Assembly (NCBI GenBank): GCA_964458795.1
Contig: CAYWJW010000042.1
Coordinates: 1 to 13,962, forward strand
Length of the DNA stretch: 13,962 bases
Reading direction: 5' to 3'
Source: JAJTHY01 sp964458795
GTDB lineage: Bacteria > Pseudomonadota > Alphaproteobacteria > Rickettsiales > Midichloriaceae
The notes under the pieces were generated by a model. It searched no databases. It worked only from the letters and a program-made list of their open reading frames with translations, and was not told where the DNA came from. Shown here in pieces: positions 6,319 through 13,175 of this stretch. The translations under genes were made by a program, and so were the position numbers. Each line of letters begins with the position of its first letter. The stretch's first letter is position 1.

Positions 6319-6890
6319 TGAGCAAACTTATCCTTGCATCTGCTTCTCCTAGGAGAGTTGATTTACTCAGAGAAATCGGTGTAAAGCCAGATAAGATAGT
6401 TCCTGCTCATATTGATGAGATCCCTTTAAAAGGAGAGCTTCCAAATAAATATTGTATCAGACTTGCAATAGAAAAAGCCACTGCGGTTGCCAAGAGTTAT
6501 CCCGAAGATATAGTATTAGGTGCAGATTCTACGGTAGCTGTTGGACGTAGAATACTAGGTAAACCAGAGGATGCTAAGGAAGCAGAGAAATTTTTTAATC
6601 TCCTTTCCGGTCGCAGACATAAAGTGATTACTTCCGTATGTTTAGTGAGCAAACAGAAGATGCGCTCTAAGACAGCAGTAACAACAGTACAATTTAAAGT
6701 TCTCACACCTGAAGATATAAAGTTATTGATAAATAATAATCAATGGCATGATAAATGCGGCGGATACACTATAAGTGGCCTAGCAGGAGCTTTCATCAAA
6801 CAAATTACCGGCACGCACTCAAATGTTATGGGATTACCAGTATATGAAACAGCCAACTTACTTAAGAATTTCGGCATAAAGCTAGGCTAG
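6318..6890 (+). CDS. maf: Maf-family nucleoside triphosphate pyrophosphatase
   Basis: Maf proteins hydrolyse non-canonical or pyrimidine NTPs (dTTP/UTP in the YhdE group, m7GTP in the YceF group) to NMP and pyrophosphate, and are linked to housecleaning and septation. The 190-residue protein shows the substrate-loop motif SASPRR (8-13), the catalytic-region LGADSTV (67-73), GKPEDAKEAEKFFNLLSGRRH (81-101) and the C-terminal DKCGGYTISGLAGAFI (145-160). The last normally reads DKAGGY in relatives, so Cys147 is a small variation. The start is GTG at 6318, sharing its G with the infA stop codon (TAGTG); SKLILASASPRR directly after it matches the family, so no other start fits. infA-maf is an arrangement I recall from Rickettsiales. 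Substrate subclass is uncertain. Confidence 0.92.
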   Translation: MSKLILASASPRRVDLLREIGVKPDKIVPAHIDEIPLKGELPNKYCIRLAIEKATAVAKSYPEDIVLGADSTVAVGRRILGKPEDAKEAEKFFNLLSGRRHKVITSVCLVSKQKMRSKTAVTTVQFKVLTPEDIKLLINNNQWHDKCGGYTISGLAGAFIKQITGTHSNVMGLPVYETANLLKNFGIKLG

Positions 6891-6930
6891 AATCACCTAT
6901 ATTTACCACAAGAGTTGACCTACACTATAT

Positions 6931-6960
6931 ATGGATACCGCCGTCAAGCAGCGGTATGAC
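6931..6960. repeat. Palindromic repeat after maf
   Basis: ATACCGC (6935-6941) and GCGGTAT (6951-6957) form a 7-bp stem, extended past one mismatch by G-C around the loop TCAAG. The flanks ATGG and GAC match the right-hand end of the 4287-4405 element. Followed by ACTTCTTTTTAT, it could also end the infA-maf transcript. The remaining bases 6961-7065 hold no feature I can support. Confidence 0.6.
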
Positions 6961-7076
6961 ACTTCTTTTTATATCAATGCATTACTACTTTTTTCTCGAG
7001 CTCTGTCATGTGCGTTAACCAGTTATTAACTATTCTATGTCATCGTTTAAATAAGATTATTGATTAGAGGATGGCT

Positions 7077-7928
7077 ATGAGAGAGATCAGACAAAGAAAG
7101 TTAGCTATAAAAGTTTTGAATGGAATACAAAATAATGTTAAGACATTGCTTGCTGAGCAGAGAGCTAAGTTGAAGGAATTTGCAGAAGGTAAGGGGGAGT
7201 ATGCAGGGCTTGAGCAAGAGGCATTGCTCAAAAGAGTGCATAAAGAGGTTGGACAAGGTGCCTATGCAATATTGAGCACAGCTTTAGGAGAATTTGGGCT
7301 TAAAGCTCCAGATGAAGCTTTAATGAAAAATTTAGAATATGTAAGAAATAATCAAGAAGCTCTAAAAGAAGTGATGATAGAAAAGGGTGCAGAGGTCTGG
7401 CAAGTAAAAGAGGCCATAAGTGTTACTAACAAGTGTTTTGCTTCAATGGAAGGGCTATGGGGTAAAACTGAAGAAGTTGCAAAGATTTTAGTTGAAGGGG
7501 ACGCAAAGGAACAACAAAAAGCACAGTCTCTTATGTATGGTGGTATAGCGCTTGCCACAACGTCAGCAGTTTCAGTTGGAGGAACTGTTGCAGCTCTCGT
7601 TTTTACTATAGTTACTGCTGGAACTGGGGGAATGTTTCCATTAGGTCTTTTTTTTGGAGGCCTATTGCTTGGCCCAATGCTTATCGTTGCAACTGGGCTT
7701 AGTGCAGCTGTAGCATTACATGAGTCAGAAATGGCACGTGATTCAAAGTTTACAGGTGCGGAGAGAGAAATAGCTAACCTTCTAGATGAGCAAGCTAATT
7801 ATTATGCACAAGATACAAAAAGGCTTGAAAAAGTATGTGCGCAGGCAGGCGAAATATCTGAAAAACTTAATGGGGTGCCACAAGCACTTGAAGCTGCGCT
7901 TGAGCGTACAGGGGATGTATCAAGATAA
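7077..7928 (+). CDS. Tandem paralogue A with central double hydrophobic segment
   Basis: I do not recognise this 283-residue protein by family name. An N-terminal helical region rich in Lys/Glu (1-140; VKTLLAEQRAKLKEFAEG near 21-38) precedes a strongly hydrophobic, Gly-rich block at about 155-215. That block looks like two membrane passes around GGMFPLGLFFGGLLLGP (184-200). A charged, probably coiled-coil tail follows to the end, terminating ALERTGDVSR. No signal peptide is seen. An ATG at 7071 directly abuts the Shine-Dalgarno AGAGG (7066-7070), which would leave no spacing; the ATG at 7077, six bases downstream of it, is the better start. A paralogue follows after 20 bases in the same direction. 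The bilobed hydrophobic architecture recalls inclusion-membrane or pore-forming effectors of intracellular bacteria, but that is inference only. Confidence 0.8.
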   Translation: MREIRQRKLAIKVLNGIQNNVKTLLAEQRAKLKEFAEGKGEYAGLEQEALLKRVHKEVGQGAYAILSTALGEFGLKAPDEALMKNLEYVRNNQEALKEVMIEKGAEVWQVKEAISVTNKCFASMEGLWGKTEEVAKILVEGDAKEQQKAQSLMYGGIALATTSAVSVGGTVAALVFTIVTAGTGGMFPLGLFFGGLLLGPMLIVATGLSAAVALHESEMARDSKFTGAEREIANLLDEQANYYAQDTKRLEKVCAQAGEISEKLNGVPQALEAALERTGDVSR

Positions 7929-7930
7929 AA
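7891..7930 (+). repeat. 40-bp exact direct repeat, first copy
   Basis: Bases 7891-7930 equal 8814-8853, covering the last codons, the stop and two following bases of the tandem paralogues. The rest of the two genes is diverged, so this end is unusually well conserved. Confidence 0.85.
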
Positions 7931-7948
7931 GTTATATGGAGTTTATTT

Positions 7949-8851
7949 ATGAAAACATTATTTATGCCGACTTCGAAAGAATTTAAAAAGAGGCAAAATA
8001 CTGCAGAAACAGTTAAACAGCAGGAGAAAGTTGCAAAAGTTATGAAAGGAATACGTAATGATGTTAAAAAATTGATAAATGAGCAAAGAGCTAAGTTGGA
8101 GGAATTTGCAAAAGGTGAAGGGGATTATGCTGAGCTCAATCAAGAGGAATTGCTTTCAAGAGTACATAAGGAGTTGGGACAAGGTGCCTATGCAATATTG
8201 AACACAGCTTTAGGAGAATTTGAGCTTAAAGCTCCAGATAAAGCTATGATTCTAAATTTAGAATATATAATAAATAATCACAAAGCTTTACAAGAAGTTA
8301 TGATAGAAAATGGTGCAGATTATAAGCAAGTGCAAAGGGCTATAATGGTCATAAAGAATTGTTTTGCTGCAATGAACGGTTTTTCAGAAAAGGCTGAAGA
8401 AGTTGCAGAGCTTTTAGTTGAGGGAGATATCAAGAGGCAGGAAAAAGCACAGGCTCTTCTATGCGGTAGTATAGCGCTTGCTACAACATCAGTAGCTTCA
8501 GTTGCAGGTACTATAGCAGGAGGCATTGTTTTTCCTGCACTTGCGGTTGCAAGCGGTGGAATGTTTCCTTTAGGTCTTTTTTTGGGAGGCCTAATACTTG
8601 GCCCAATACTTGCCACTTCCTTTGGATTTGCTGCGGCTCTGGTATTAAAGACATCTGAATTAGTAGGTAGAAGGTTTGATGCGGTAGGAGAGGTAAGTAA
8701 GCTTATAGAAGATCAAGCTAATTACTATGCAAAAGATGCAGAAAAGCTTGAAAAAGTACGTGAGCAGGCAGGCGAAATATCTAAAAAACTAGAGGGAGTG
8801 CCGCAAGCGCTTAAAGCTGCGCTTGAGCGTACAGGGGATGTATCAAGATAA
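7949..8851 (+). CDS. Tandem paralogue B with central double hydrophobic segment
   Basis: This 300-residue protein is a clear paralogue of its upstream neighbour, aligning from about residue 29 to the end (for example RVHKELGQGAYAILNTALGEF 71-91 against RVHKEVGQGAYAILSTALGEF). It has a longer, basic N-terminus. The hydrophobic block covers about 170-232 with GGMFPLGLFLGGLILGP (203-219), and the terminal ALERTGDVSR is identical. TGGAG (7937-7941) seven bases before the ATG supports the start. The 20-base gap implies one operon with copy A. The last 40 bases, through the stop, are identical in both genes (7891-7930 and 8814-8853). The function is unknown. Conserved positions between the two copies, including MFPLGLF, suggest that the loop between the hydrophobic arms matters. 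Confidence 0.82.
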   Translation: MKTLFMPTSKEFKKRQNTAETVKQQEKVAKVMKGIRNDVKKLINEQRAKLEEFAKGEGDYAELNQEELLSRVHKELGQGAYAILNTALGEFELKAPDKAMILNLEYIINNHKALQEVMIENGADYKQVQRAIMVIKNCFAAMNGFSEKAEEVAELLVEGDIKRQEKAQALLCGSIALATTSVASVAGTIAGGIVFPALAVASGGMFPLGLFLGGLILGPILATSFGFAAALVLKTSELVGRRFDAVGEVSKLIEDQANYYAKDAEKLEKVREQAGEISKKLEGVPQALKAALERTGDVSR

Positions 8852-8853
8852 AA
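8814..8853 (+). repeat. 40-bp exact direct repeat, second copy
   Basis: This is the partner of 7891-7930 at an offset of 923 bases. Sequence after it differs within three bases, so identity stops close to the gene end. Confidence 0.85.
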
Positions 8854-8901
8854 TTTATCCCGCTTTTGTACAGTTATTTACTGGAATTGATATTAGGTAA
8901 G

Positions 8902-8934
8902 AAAAAGCCCACCTAAAATTAAAACTCTAGGTGG
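8902..8934 (-). terminator. Intrinsic terminator of cmk-rpsA
   Basis: Read on the minus strand, CCACCTA (8934-8928) pairs with TAGGTGG (8915-8909) around a 12-base AT-rich loop. It is followed by GC and five T residues (8906-8902). It lies 22 bases beyond the rpsA stop. On the plus strand no T-run follows the stem, so it should not terminate the convergent paralogue operon efficiently. Confidence 0.7.
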
Positions 8935-8956
8935 CCATACTAAAAGCTTAAAAATA

Positions 8957-10681
8957 TTATTCAGCCTTTTCTTTCTCTTTATCTTTGCTTAGAGCCATGC
9001 CTAGAATTTCACCAAGGCTAGCGCCGCTATCCTTAGAGCCATATTCAGCAATTGCACGTTTTTCTTCATCAACTTCAAGAGCTTTTACAGAAAGCGATAT
9101 TTTGCGTTCTGCTGGTTCAAGAGCGATGATCTTAGCATCTAGCTTGTCGCCAACGCCATAACGTTCAGGTCTTTGTTCAGATTTATGTTTAGATAGTTCA
9201 ACTTTCTTGATAAAGGTTTTAACGCCCTCTGCAATCTCAACATCGATACCATCTTTTTTAACGTTAACTACGGTACAAGTTACATTATCACCTTTTTTCA
9301 AACTAGACATTGCATCAACAAAAGTGTCTTTTGCAAGCTGTTTAACACCAACGGTAATACGCTCTCTGTCAGTATCAACTGAGAGTACGATGCCCTTAAC
9401 TTTATCGCCTTTTTTATATTTTTTTAGTTCATTCTCAGGTTTTTCATCCCAAGAAAGTTCCATAGCGGGCACTAAAGCTTCAACGGCTGTATCAGAGTCT
9501 TCTTCGCCGATTGTTATAAACATACCAAAATCAGCAATATTCTGAACAGTTCCTTCAACTTCAGAGTTGATAGGATGCTTTTCAGAGAAGGTATTCCAAG
9601 GGTTCTCCTTACATTGCTTAATGCTTAGGGAGATCTTATGCTTGGATATATCAAGATCGAGCACTACTACATCAACTTTGTCTCCAGTTTTAAGGAGCTT
9701 ACGTGGATGTATATTCTTAGCATTCCAGCTGATCTCTGTATGGTAAACCAATCCTTCAACACCTGGTTCTAATTCAACAAATGCACCATAGTCTGTAACT
9801 GTTGTAACACTTCCATGAATTTTAACACCCGGTTGATATTTGTCAGCAAAGCCTTCCCAAGGGTTTTTCTCAAGTTGTTTAAGGCCAAGAGAAACACGTT
9901 TGGTTTCTTCGTTATATTTTATTACCATAACTTCAATTTCTTGACCAATATTTAAAACCTCGGATGGGTGAGAGATTTTGCTCCAAGAAATATCAGTAAT
10001 ATGCAGTAATCCATCAAGAGAACCAAGATCAACAAATGCACCATAATCTGTAATATTTTTAACTGTACCTTTTAATTTTGCACCTTCTGCGATATTAGCT
10101 AGCAAGGCTTCTCTAGCTTCAGCTCTTGATTCTTCAAGAATAGCGCGACGAGAAACAACTACGTTGCCTTGATGCCTATCCATTTTCAGGATTTTAAACG
10201 GTTGTTTTAAACCAATAAGGGGAGCTACATCTTTGATCGGTCTAATATCAACTTGGCTACCTGGTAAGAATGCAATGATTCGCCCTATATCTACTGCAAA
10301 ACCGCCTTTCACACGGCCCATTATCTCACCTTCAACAACTGCGTTTTGTTTATGTAGATCTTCAAATTTATACCAAGCTTCTTCTTTAAGAGCTTTTTCT
10401 CGGCTTATTTGAGTGTTACCATCACGATCTTCAAGCCTTTCGATGAACACATCTACACTATCACCAATGCTTATGGTAACTATGCCTGCATGATCAGTAA
10501 ATTCTTTTGTGGAGATTCTGCCTTCGCTTTTTAGACCTACGTCTATGATGACGTCAGAATCAGTTATGTTCATGATTTTGCCTTTTACGACAGTGCCTTC
10601 TCTTTTTTCTTCTTTGATTGATTGTTCGAAGAGTTCTGAAAAATTTTCAAATTGCTCGTTGTCTAATTGTGTCTTGCCCAT
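8957..10681 (-). CDS. rpsA: 30S ribosomal protein S1
   Basis: S1 binds mRNA leaders and docks them on the 30S subunit, which matters especially for messages with weak Shine-Dalgarno sequences. The 574-residue product has six S1 OB-fold repeats at about 29-97, 113-179, 200-268, 285-355, 372-448 and 460-532, the full count of the E. coli protein (557 residues). The two central repeats carry the classic core ITDYGAFVDLG (210-220) and VTDYGAFVEL (295-304). The tail is acidic and Lys-rich (KDKEKEKAE). An in-frame TTG at 10726 would add 15 residues, but it lacks a Shine-Dalgarno. The ATG at 10681 has TAGG about ten bases upstream and matches the usual family N-terminal length. It is downstream of cmk with a 62-base gap, a widespread proteobacterial pairing. 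Confidence 0.96.
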   Translation of the reverse strand: MGKTQLDNEQFENFSELFEQSIKEEKREGTVVKGKIMNITDSDVIIDVGLKSEGRISTKEFTDHAGIVTISIGDSVDVFIERLEDRDGNTQISREKALKEEAWYKFEDLHKQNAVVEGEIMGRVKGGFAVDIGRIIAFLPGSQVDIRPIKDVAPLIGLKQPFKILKMDRHQGNVVVSRRAILEESRAEAREALLANIAEGAKLKGTVKNITDYGAFVDLGSLDGLLHITDISWSKISHPSEVLNIGQEIEVMVIKYNEETKRVSLGLKQLEKNPWEGFADKYQPGVKIHGSVTTVTDYGAFVELEPGVEGLVYHTEISWNAKNIHPRKLLKTGDKVDVVVLDLDISKHKISLSIKQCKENPWNTFSEKHPINSEVEGTVQNIADFGMFITIGEEDSDTAVEALVPAMELSWDEKPENELKKYKKGDKVKGIVLSVDTDRERITVGVKQLAKDTFVDAMSSLKKGDNVTCTVVNVKKDGIDVEIAEGVKTFIKKVELSKHKSEQRPERYGVGDKLDAKIIALEPAERKISLSVKALEVDEEKRAIAEYGSKDSGASLGEILGMALSKDKEKEKAE

Positions 10682-10743
10682 TATGGAAATACCTAAGTCT
10701 CTAAAGGTTAATAAACGTGCTTCCAAGAGGCCAGTTGTATCAC

Positions 10744-11397
10744 TTATTCGAAATAAGCATCAACATGCTTTTTAGATAATGAGATAGCAAGTTCAAAAAC
10801 AGCTTCGGCGTCCAAATTGCTGGTATCGATTACAATAGCATCAGATGCAGCTTTGGTTGGAGCGACCGTTCTGTCAGAGTCTCGAGCATCACGCTCTCTA
10901 AGGTCTCTCAGCACATCTGCATATAATACTAATTTTCCACTACTTTGCAACTGTTTAAATCGGCGCTCGGCTCGCACCTCAACCGATGCAGTAATAAAGA
11001 ATTTTAAATTTGCCTCAGGGAAGATTACAGTGCCGATATCACGCCCATCAATTACCGCACCTTTATGGCTGTTAGGGAAGTCCCTTTGCGCTTGATTTAA
11101 CTCGTTCCTCAGTTCCGAGTGCACAGCAATTTTAGATGCGCATTCGCTGATCTCAGGGGTGTGCAAAGATTCATGTTTAGAGTTTGAAAAATCTATTGTG
11201 CGAACAAGTTTTACTATACCCGCAATATCACTTGCACTAATCTCAGCCTTCAACGCTTCGCAAGCAACTATGCGGTAAGTCTTGCCGGTATCTAAAAATG
11301 CAAAACCAAAGTGCTCAGCTAACCTCTCAGAAAGCGTTCCTTTACCAGATGCACTATGGCCATCAACTGCAATTATAAACGGAGAAAGGCTATACAT
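10744..11397 (-). CDS. cmk: Cytidylate kinase
   Basis: CMP kinase phosphorylates CMP and dCMP with ATP, feeding CTP and dCTP pools in the cytoplasm. The 217-residue length is normal. The P-loop is GHSASGKGT (13-21), LDTGKTYR (35-42) is the nucleotide-binding segment usually read as LDTGAMYR, DGRDIGTVIFP (117-127) is the CMP-binding signature, and RDARDSDRTVAPTK (169-182) is the lid region. A TTG at 11421 could lengthen the protein by eight residues. However, the predicted promoter (-10 at 11426-11431) would initiate near 11419, so the ATG at 11397 is preferred. It is first gene of the cmk-rpsA operon. The GHSASGKGT loop lacks no key residue. Confidence 0.95.
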   Translation of the reverse strand: MYSLSPFIIAVDGHSASGKGTLSERLAEHFGFAFLDTGKTYRIVACEALKAEISASDIAGIVKLVRTIDFSNSKHESLHTPEISECASKIAVHSELRNELNQAQRDFPNSHKGAVIDGRDIGTVIFPEANLKFFITASVEVRAERRFKQLQSSGKLVLYADVLRDLRERDARDSDRTVAPTKAASDAIVIDTSNLDAEAVFELAISLSKKHVDAYFE

Positions 11398-11425
11398 CTT
11401 ATCACTTAAATATTTTTCCAAGGCA

Positions 11426-11453
11426 ATAATATACTAGACGCTGCAGATTTCAA
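11426..11453 (-). promoter_or_regulatory. Promoter of cmk-rpsA
   Basis: On the minus strand TTGAAA (11453-11448) and TATTAT (11431-11426) are separated by 16 bases. Initiation near 11419 gives a leader of about 22 bases to the cmk ATG. It physically overlaps the plus-strand promoter at 11435-11463. Confidence 0.5.
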
Positions 11454-11463
11454 GCACTATACT
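11435..11463 (+). promoter_or_regulatory. Promoter of the first ankyrin-like gene
   Basis: TAGACG (11435-11440) and TATACT (11458-11463) lie 17 bases apart. Initiation near 11470 gives a leader of about 23 bases containing AGGTG (11484-11488) before the ATG at 11493. It interlocks with the opposing cmk promoter. Confidence 0.5.
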
Positions 11464-11492
11464 GCCGCCAGAAAATTTTTGATAGGTGTGAA

Positions 11493-12275
11493 ATGTTAAC
11501 TCATGAGCAAGTGGAGCAAAGAAACTTTAGATCTAGTATACTAAGGATGATCCGAAGTGAAGAAGATAGCATAGCTAACTGTCATAAATTACAAGAGCTA
11601 GTAAAAAAAGATGCAAATCTTCTAGTATATCGCATTATCCAGCCTTCTAAAAAAAATCCTAATATTGGAGATCAGTTGGGCAAGCAGTTGGAAGTGGCTA
11701 ATGCACAAATTAATAAAGGGGTAAATGTCAGTAGAGATATATTAATAATTATGGTCCTAGCTGCATTTGCAATAGAACATGGTAAGGGCAAGTTTTTTGA
11801 AGCTATCATAGCCATGTATCCTAAAACAATATGTCTGTCTAAAGACATATATGGGATCAACATTGATACCCCTCTTCGGCGGGCTATATATAGCAATAAC
11901 CCTGCTTTAGTTTCAACCGTGCTTAGCAATCCATACTTCATAGATAATGAGTATAATAATACAGAGGATCATAAACTTCATATATATGGTTGCCGAAGAA
12001 TTGCTATAAAACACTGTACAGAGCAATCTGGAATATTATCAATGCTTGATCACGTACTGCTATTTAGAATTCCTCTTATTTCCGCAATGAAGAGCGAATT
12101 GCAGGGGGAGGCAAATAGCGTTGCTAGAGTACTTACTAGCTTGGAGTTTATGACTCATAAATGCTTGAACCCAATTGCCTATAAATCTATCTTTGATGAA
12201 TGTATGGAATGTGCGAAAAGATTGTGCAACATTAGAATAATGGGAGAACTAACAGTAAATGACCAGTACCGGTAA
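11493..12275 (+). CDS. Ankyrin-like repeat protein, tandem copy 1
   Basis: The 260-residue protein belongs to a three-member tandem family. The N-terminal half (1-90) is helical and charged and has no recognised fold. Ankyrin-like helices follow: AAFAIEHGKGKFFEAIIAMYP (90-110), TPLRRAIYSNNPALVSTVLSN (126-146) and IPLISAMKSELQGEANSVARVLTS (193-216). The TPL..A...N..LV..VL pattern is the ankyrin signature, though weak elsewhere. No signal peptide or membrane segment is present. Such proteins typically bind other proteins and in intracellular bacteria may be secreted to the host; the sequence here shows no secretion signal I can identify. AGGTG four bases before the ATG supports the start. Residues 124-237 are encoded by DNA identical to copy 2. 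The gene is divergent from cmk. Confidence 0.82.
   Translation: MLTHEQVEQRNFRSSILRMIRSEEDSIANCHKLQELVKKDANLLVYRIIQPSKKNPNIGDQLGKQLEVANAQINKGVNVSRDILIIMVLAAFAIEHGKGKFFEAIIAMYPKTICLSKDIYGINIDTPLRRAIYSNNPALVSTVLSNPYFIDNEYNNTEDHKLHIYGCRRIAIKHCTEQSGILSMLDHVLLFRIPLISAMKSELQGEANSVARVLTSLEFMTHKCLNPIAYKSIFDECMECAKRLCNIRIMGELTVNDQYR
11863..12202 (+). repeat. 340-bp exact direct repeat, first copy
   Basis: By line-by-line comparison, bases 11863-12202 are identical to 12703-13042 at an offset of 840. Both sit inside ankyrin-like genes. Outside the block, on either side, the two genes differ frequently. Confidence 0.92.
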
Positions 12276-12341
12276 AATATCAGCTTTACCTAGCACAATA
12301 TAACAGCTACATTACAGCCACAAATTTTTAACATGTATGAA
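12276..12341 (+). repeat. 66-bp duplicated spacer, first copy
   Basis: The spacer between ankyrin-like copies 1 and 2 is matched by 13110-13175 with five differences in 66 bases. It contains CTTTACCTAGCACAATATAAC, hence a possible -10 (TATAAC at 12299-12304) but only a poor -35. The leader of copy 1 (about 11455-11492) is more distantly related. The duplicated unit is therefore gene plus leader. Confidence 0.8.
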
Positions 12342-13109
12342 ATGTTAACTCGTACACAAATGGAATTTAGAGCTGGTATAACATGTATAATCATGGAGGC
12401 AGAACAAACTGAAGCCAATTGTGAAAAATTAAAAGAACTAGTAACAGAAGACGTACATTTTCTACAGTGCCGTATACTCAGGCCTTCAAAAACTAATCCC
12501 AATACTCTAGAGAAGTTGAAAAAGCAGTTGGAATTGCCTGATGCCAAAATGCATCAAGAAATAAATGCCAGTAGAGATATATTAATAAATATGATCCCAG
12601 CCTCGTTTGCAATAGAATGTGGTAAAAGCAAGTTTTTTGAAGTTATCATAGAACTATATCCTGATATAATATGTCTGTCTAAAGACAAGCATGGGATCAA
12701 ACTTGATACCCCTCTTCGGCGGGCTATATATAGCAATAACCCTGCTTTAGTTTCAACCGTGCTTAGCAATCCATACTTCATAGATAATGAGTATAATAAT
12801 ACAGAGGATCATAAACTTCATATATATGGTTGCCGAAGAATTGCTATAAAACACTGTACAGAGCAATCTGGAATATTATCAATGCTTGATCACGTACTGC
12901 TATTTAGAATTCCTCTTATTTCCGCAATGAAGAGCGAATTGCAGGGGGAGGCAAATAGCGTTGCTAGAGTACTTACTAGCTTGGAGTTTATGACTCATAA
13001 ATGCTTGAACCCAATTGCCTATAAATCTATCTTTGATGAATGCATAGAATGTGCGAAAAGATTGGGCAACACTAGAATCCTAGGAGCACTAACAGCAAAC
13101 GACCGTTAA
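12342..13109 (+). CDS. Ankyrin-like repeat protein, tandem copy 2
   Basis: This 255-residue paralogue of the preceding gene has the same ankyrin-like segments, TPLRRAIYSNNPALVSTVLSN at 123-143 and IPLISAMKSE at 190-199. Its N-terminal 120 residues are clearly diverged from copy 1 and lack three residues near position 9 (a 9-base deletion relative to copy 1). An in-frame ATG at 12333 exists, but alignment with copies 1 and 3 places the homologous start at 12342 (MLTRTQMEF). In copies 1 and 3 the Shine-Dalgarno AGGT lies just upstream; here the matching bases read ATGT, which both weakens the site and creates the earlier ATG. The upstream start would add three residues. Expression may therefore be lower than that of its neighbours. 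Confidence 0.8.
   Translation: MLTRTQMEFRAGITCIIMEAEQTEANCEKLKELVTEDVHFLQCRILRPSKTNPNTLEKLKKQLELPDAKMHQEINASRDILINMIPASFAIECGKSKFFEVIIELYPDIICLSKDKHGIKLDTPLRRAIYSNNPALVSTVLSNPYFIDNEYNNTEDHKLHIYGCRRIAIKHCTEQSGILSMLDHVLLFRIPLISAMKSELQGEANSVARVLTSLEFMTHKCLNPIAYKSIFDECIECAKRLGNTRILGALTANDR
12703..13042 (+). repeat. 340-bp exact direct repeat, second copy
   Basis: This is the partner of 11863-12202, within ankyrin-like copy 2. The identity breaks at both ends inside coding sequence rather than at a gene or spacer boundary. Confidence 0.92.
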
Positions 13110-13175
13110 AATATTAGCTTTACCTAGCACAATATAACAGCTATGTTGCAGCCACAAATTTTTAACAGGTATGAA
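13110..13175 (+). repeat. 66-bp duplicated spacer, second copy
   Basis: This spacer matches 12276-12341 at 61 of 66 positions and precedes copy 3. It retains AGGT (13167-13170), six bases before the ATG at 13176. Confidence 0.8.

Noticed and set aside
9207..9545. Plus-strand open frame inside rpsA
   Set aside because: It lies antisense within a strongly conserved S1 gene and its Ser/Thr-rich translation resembles no protein; a shadow frame.
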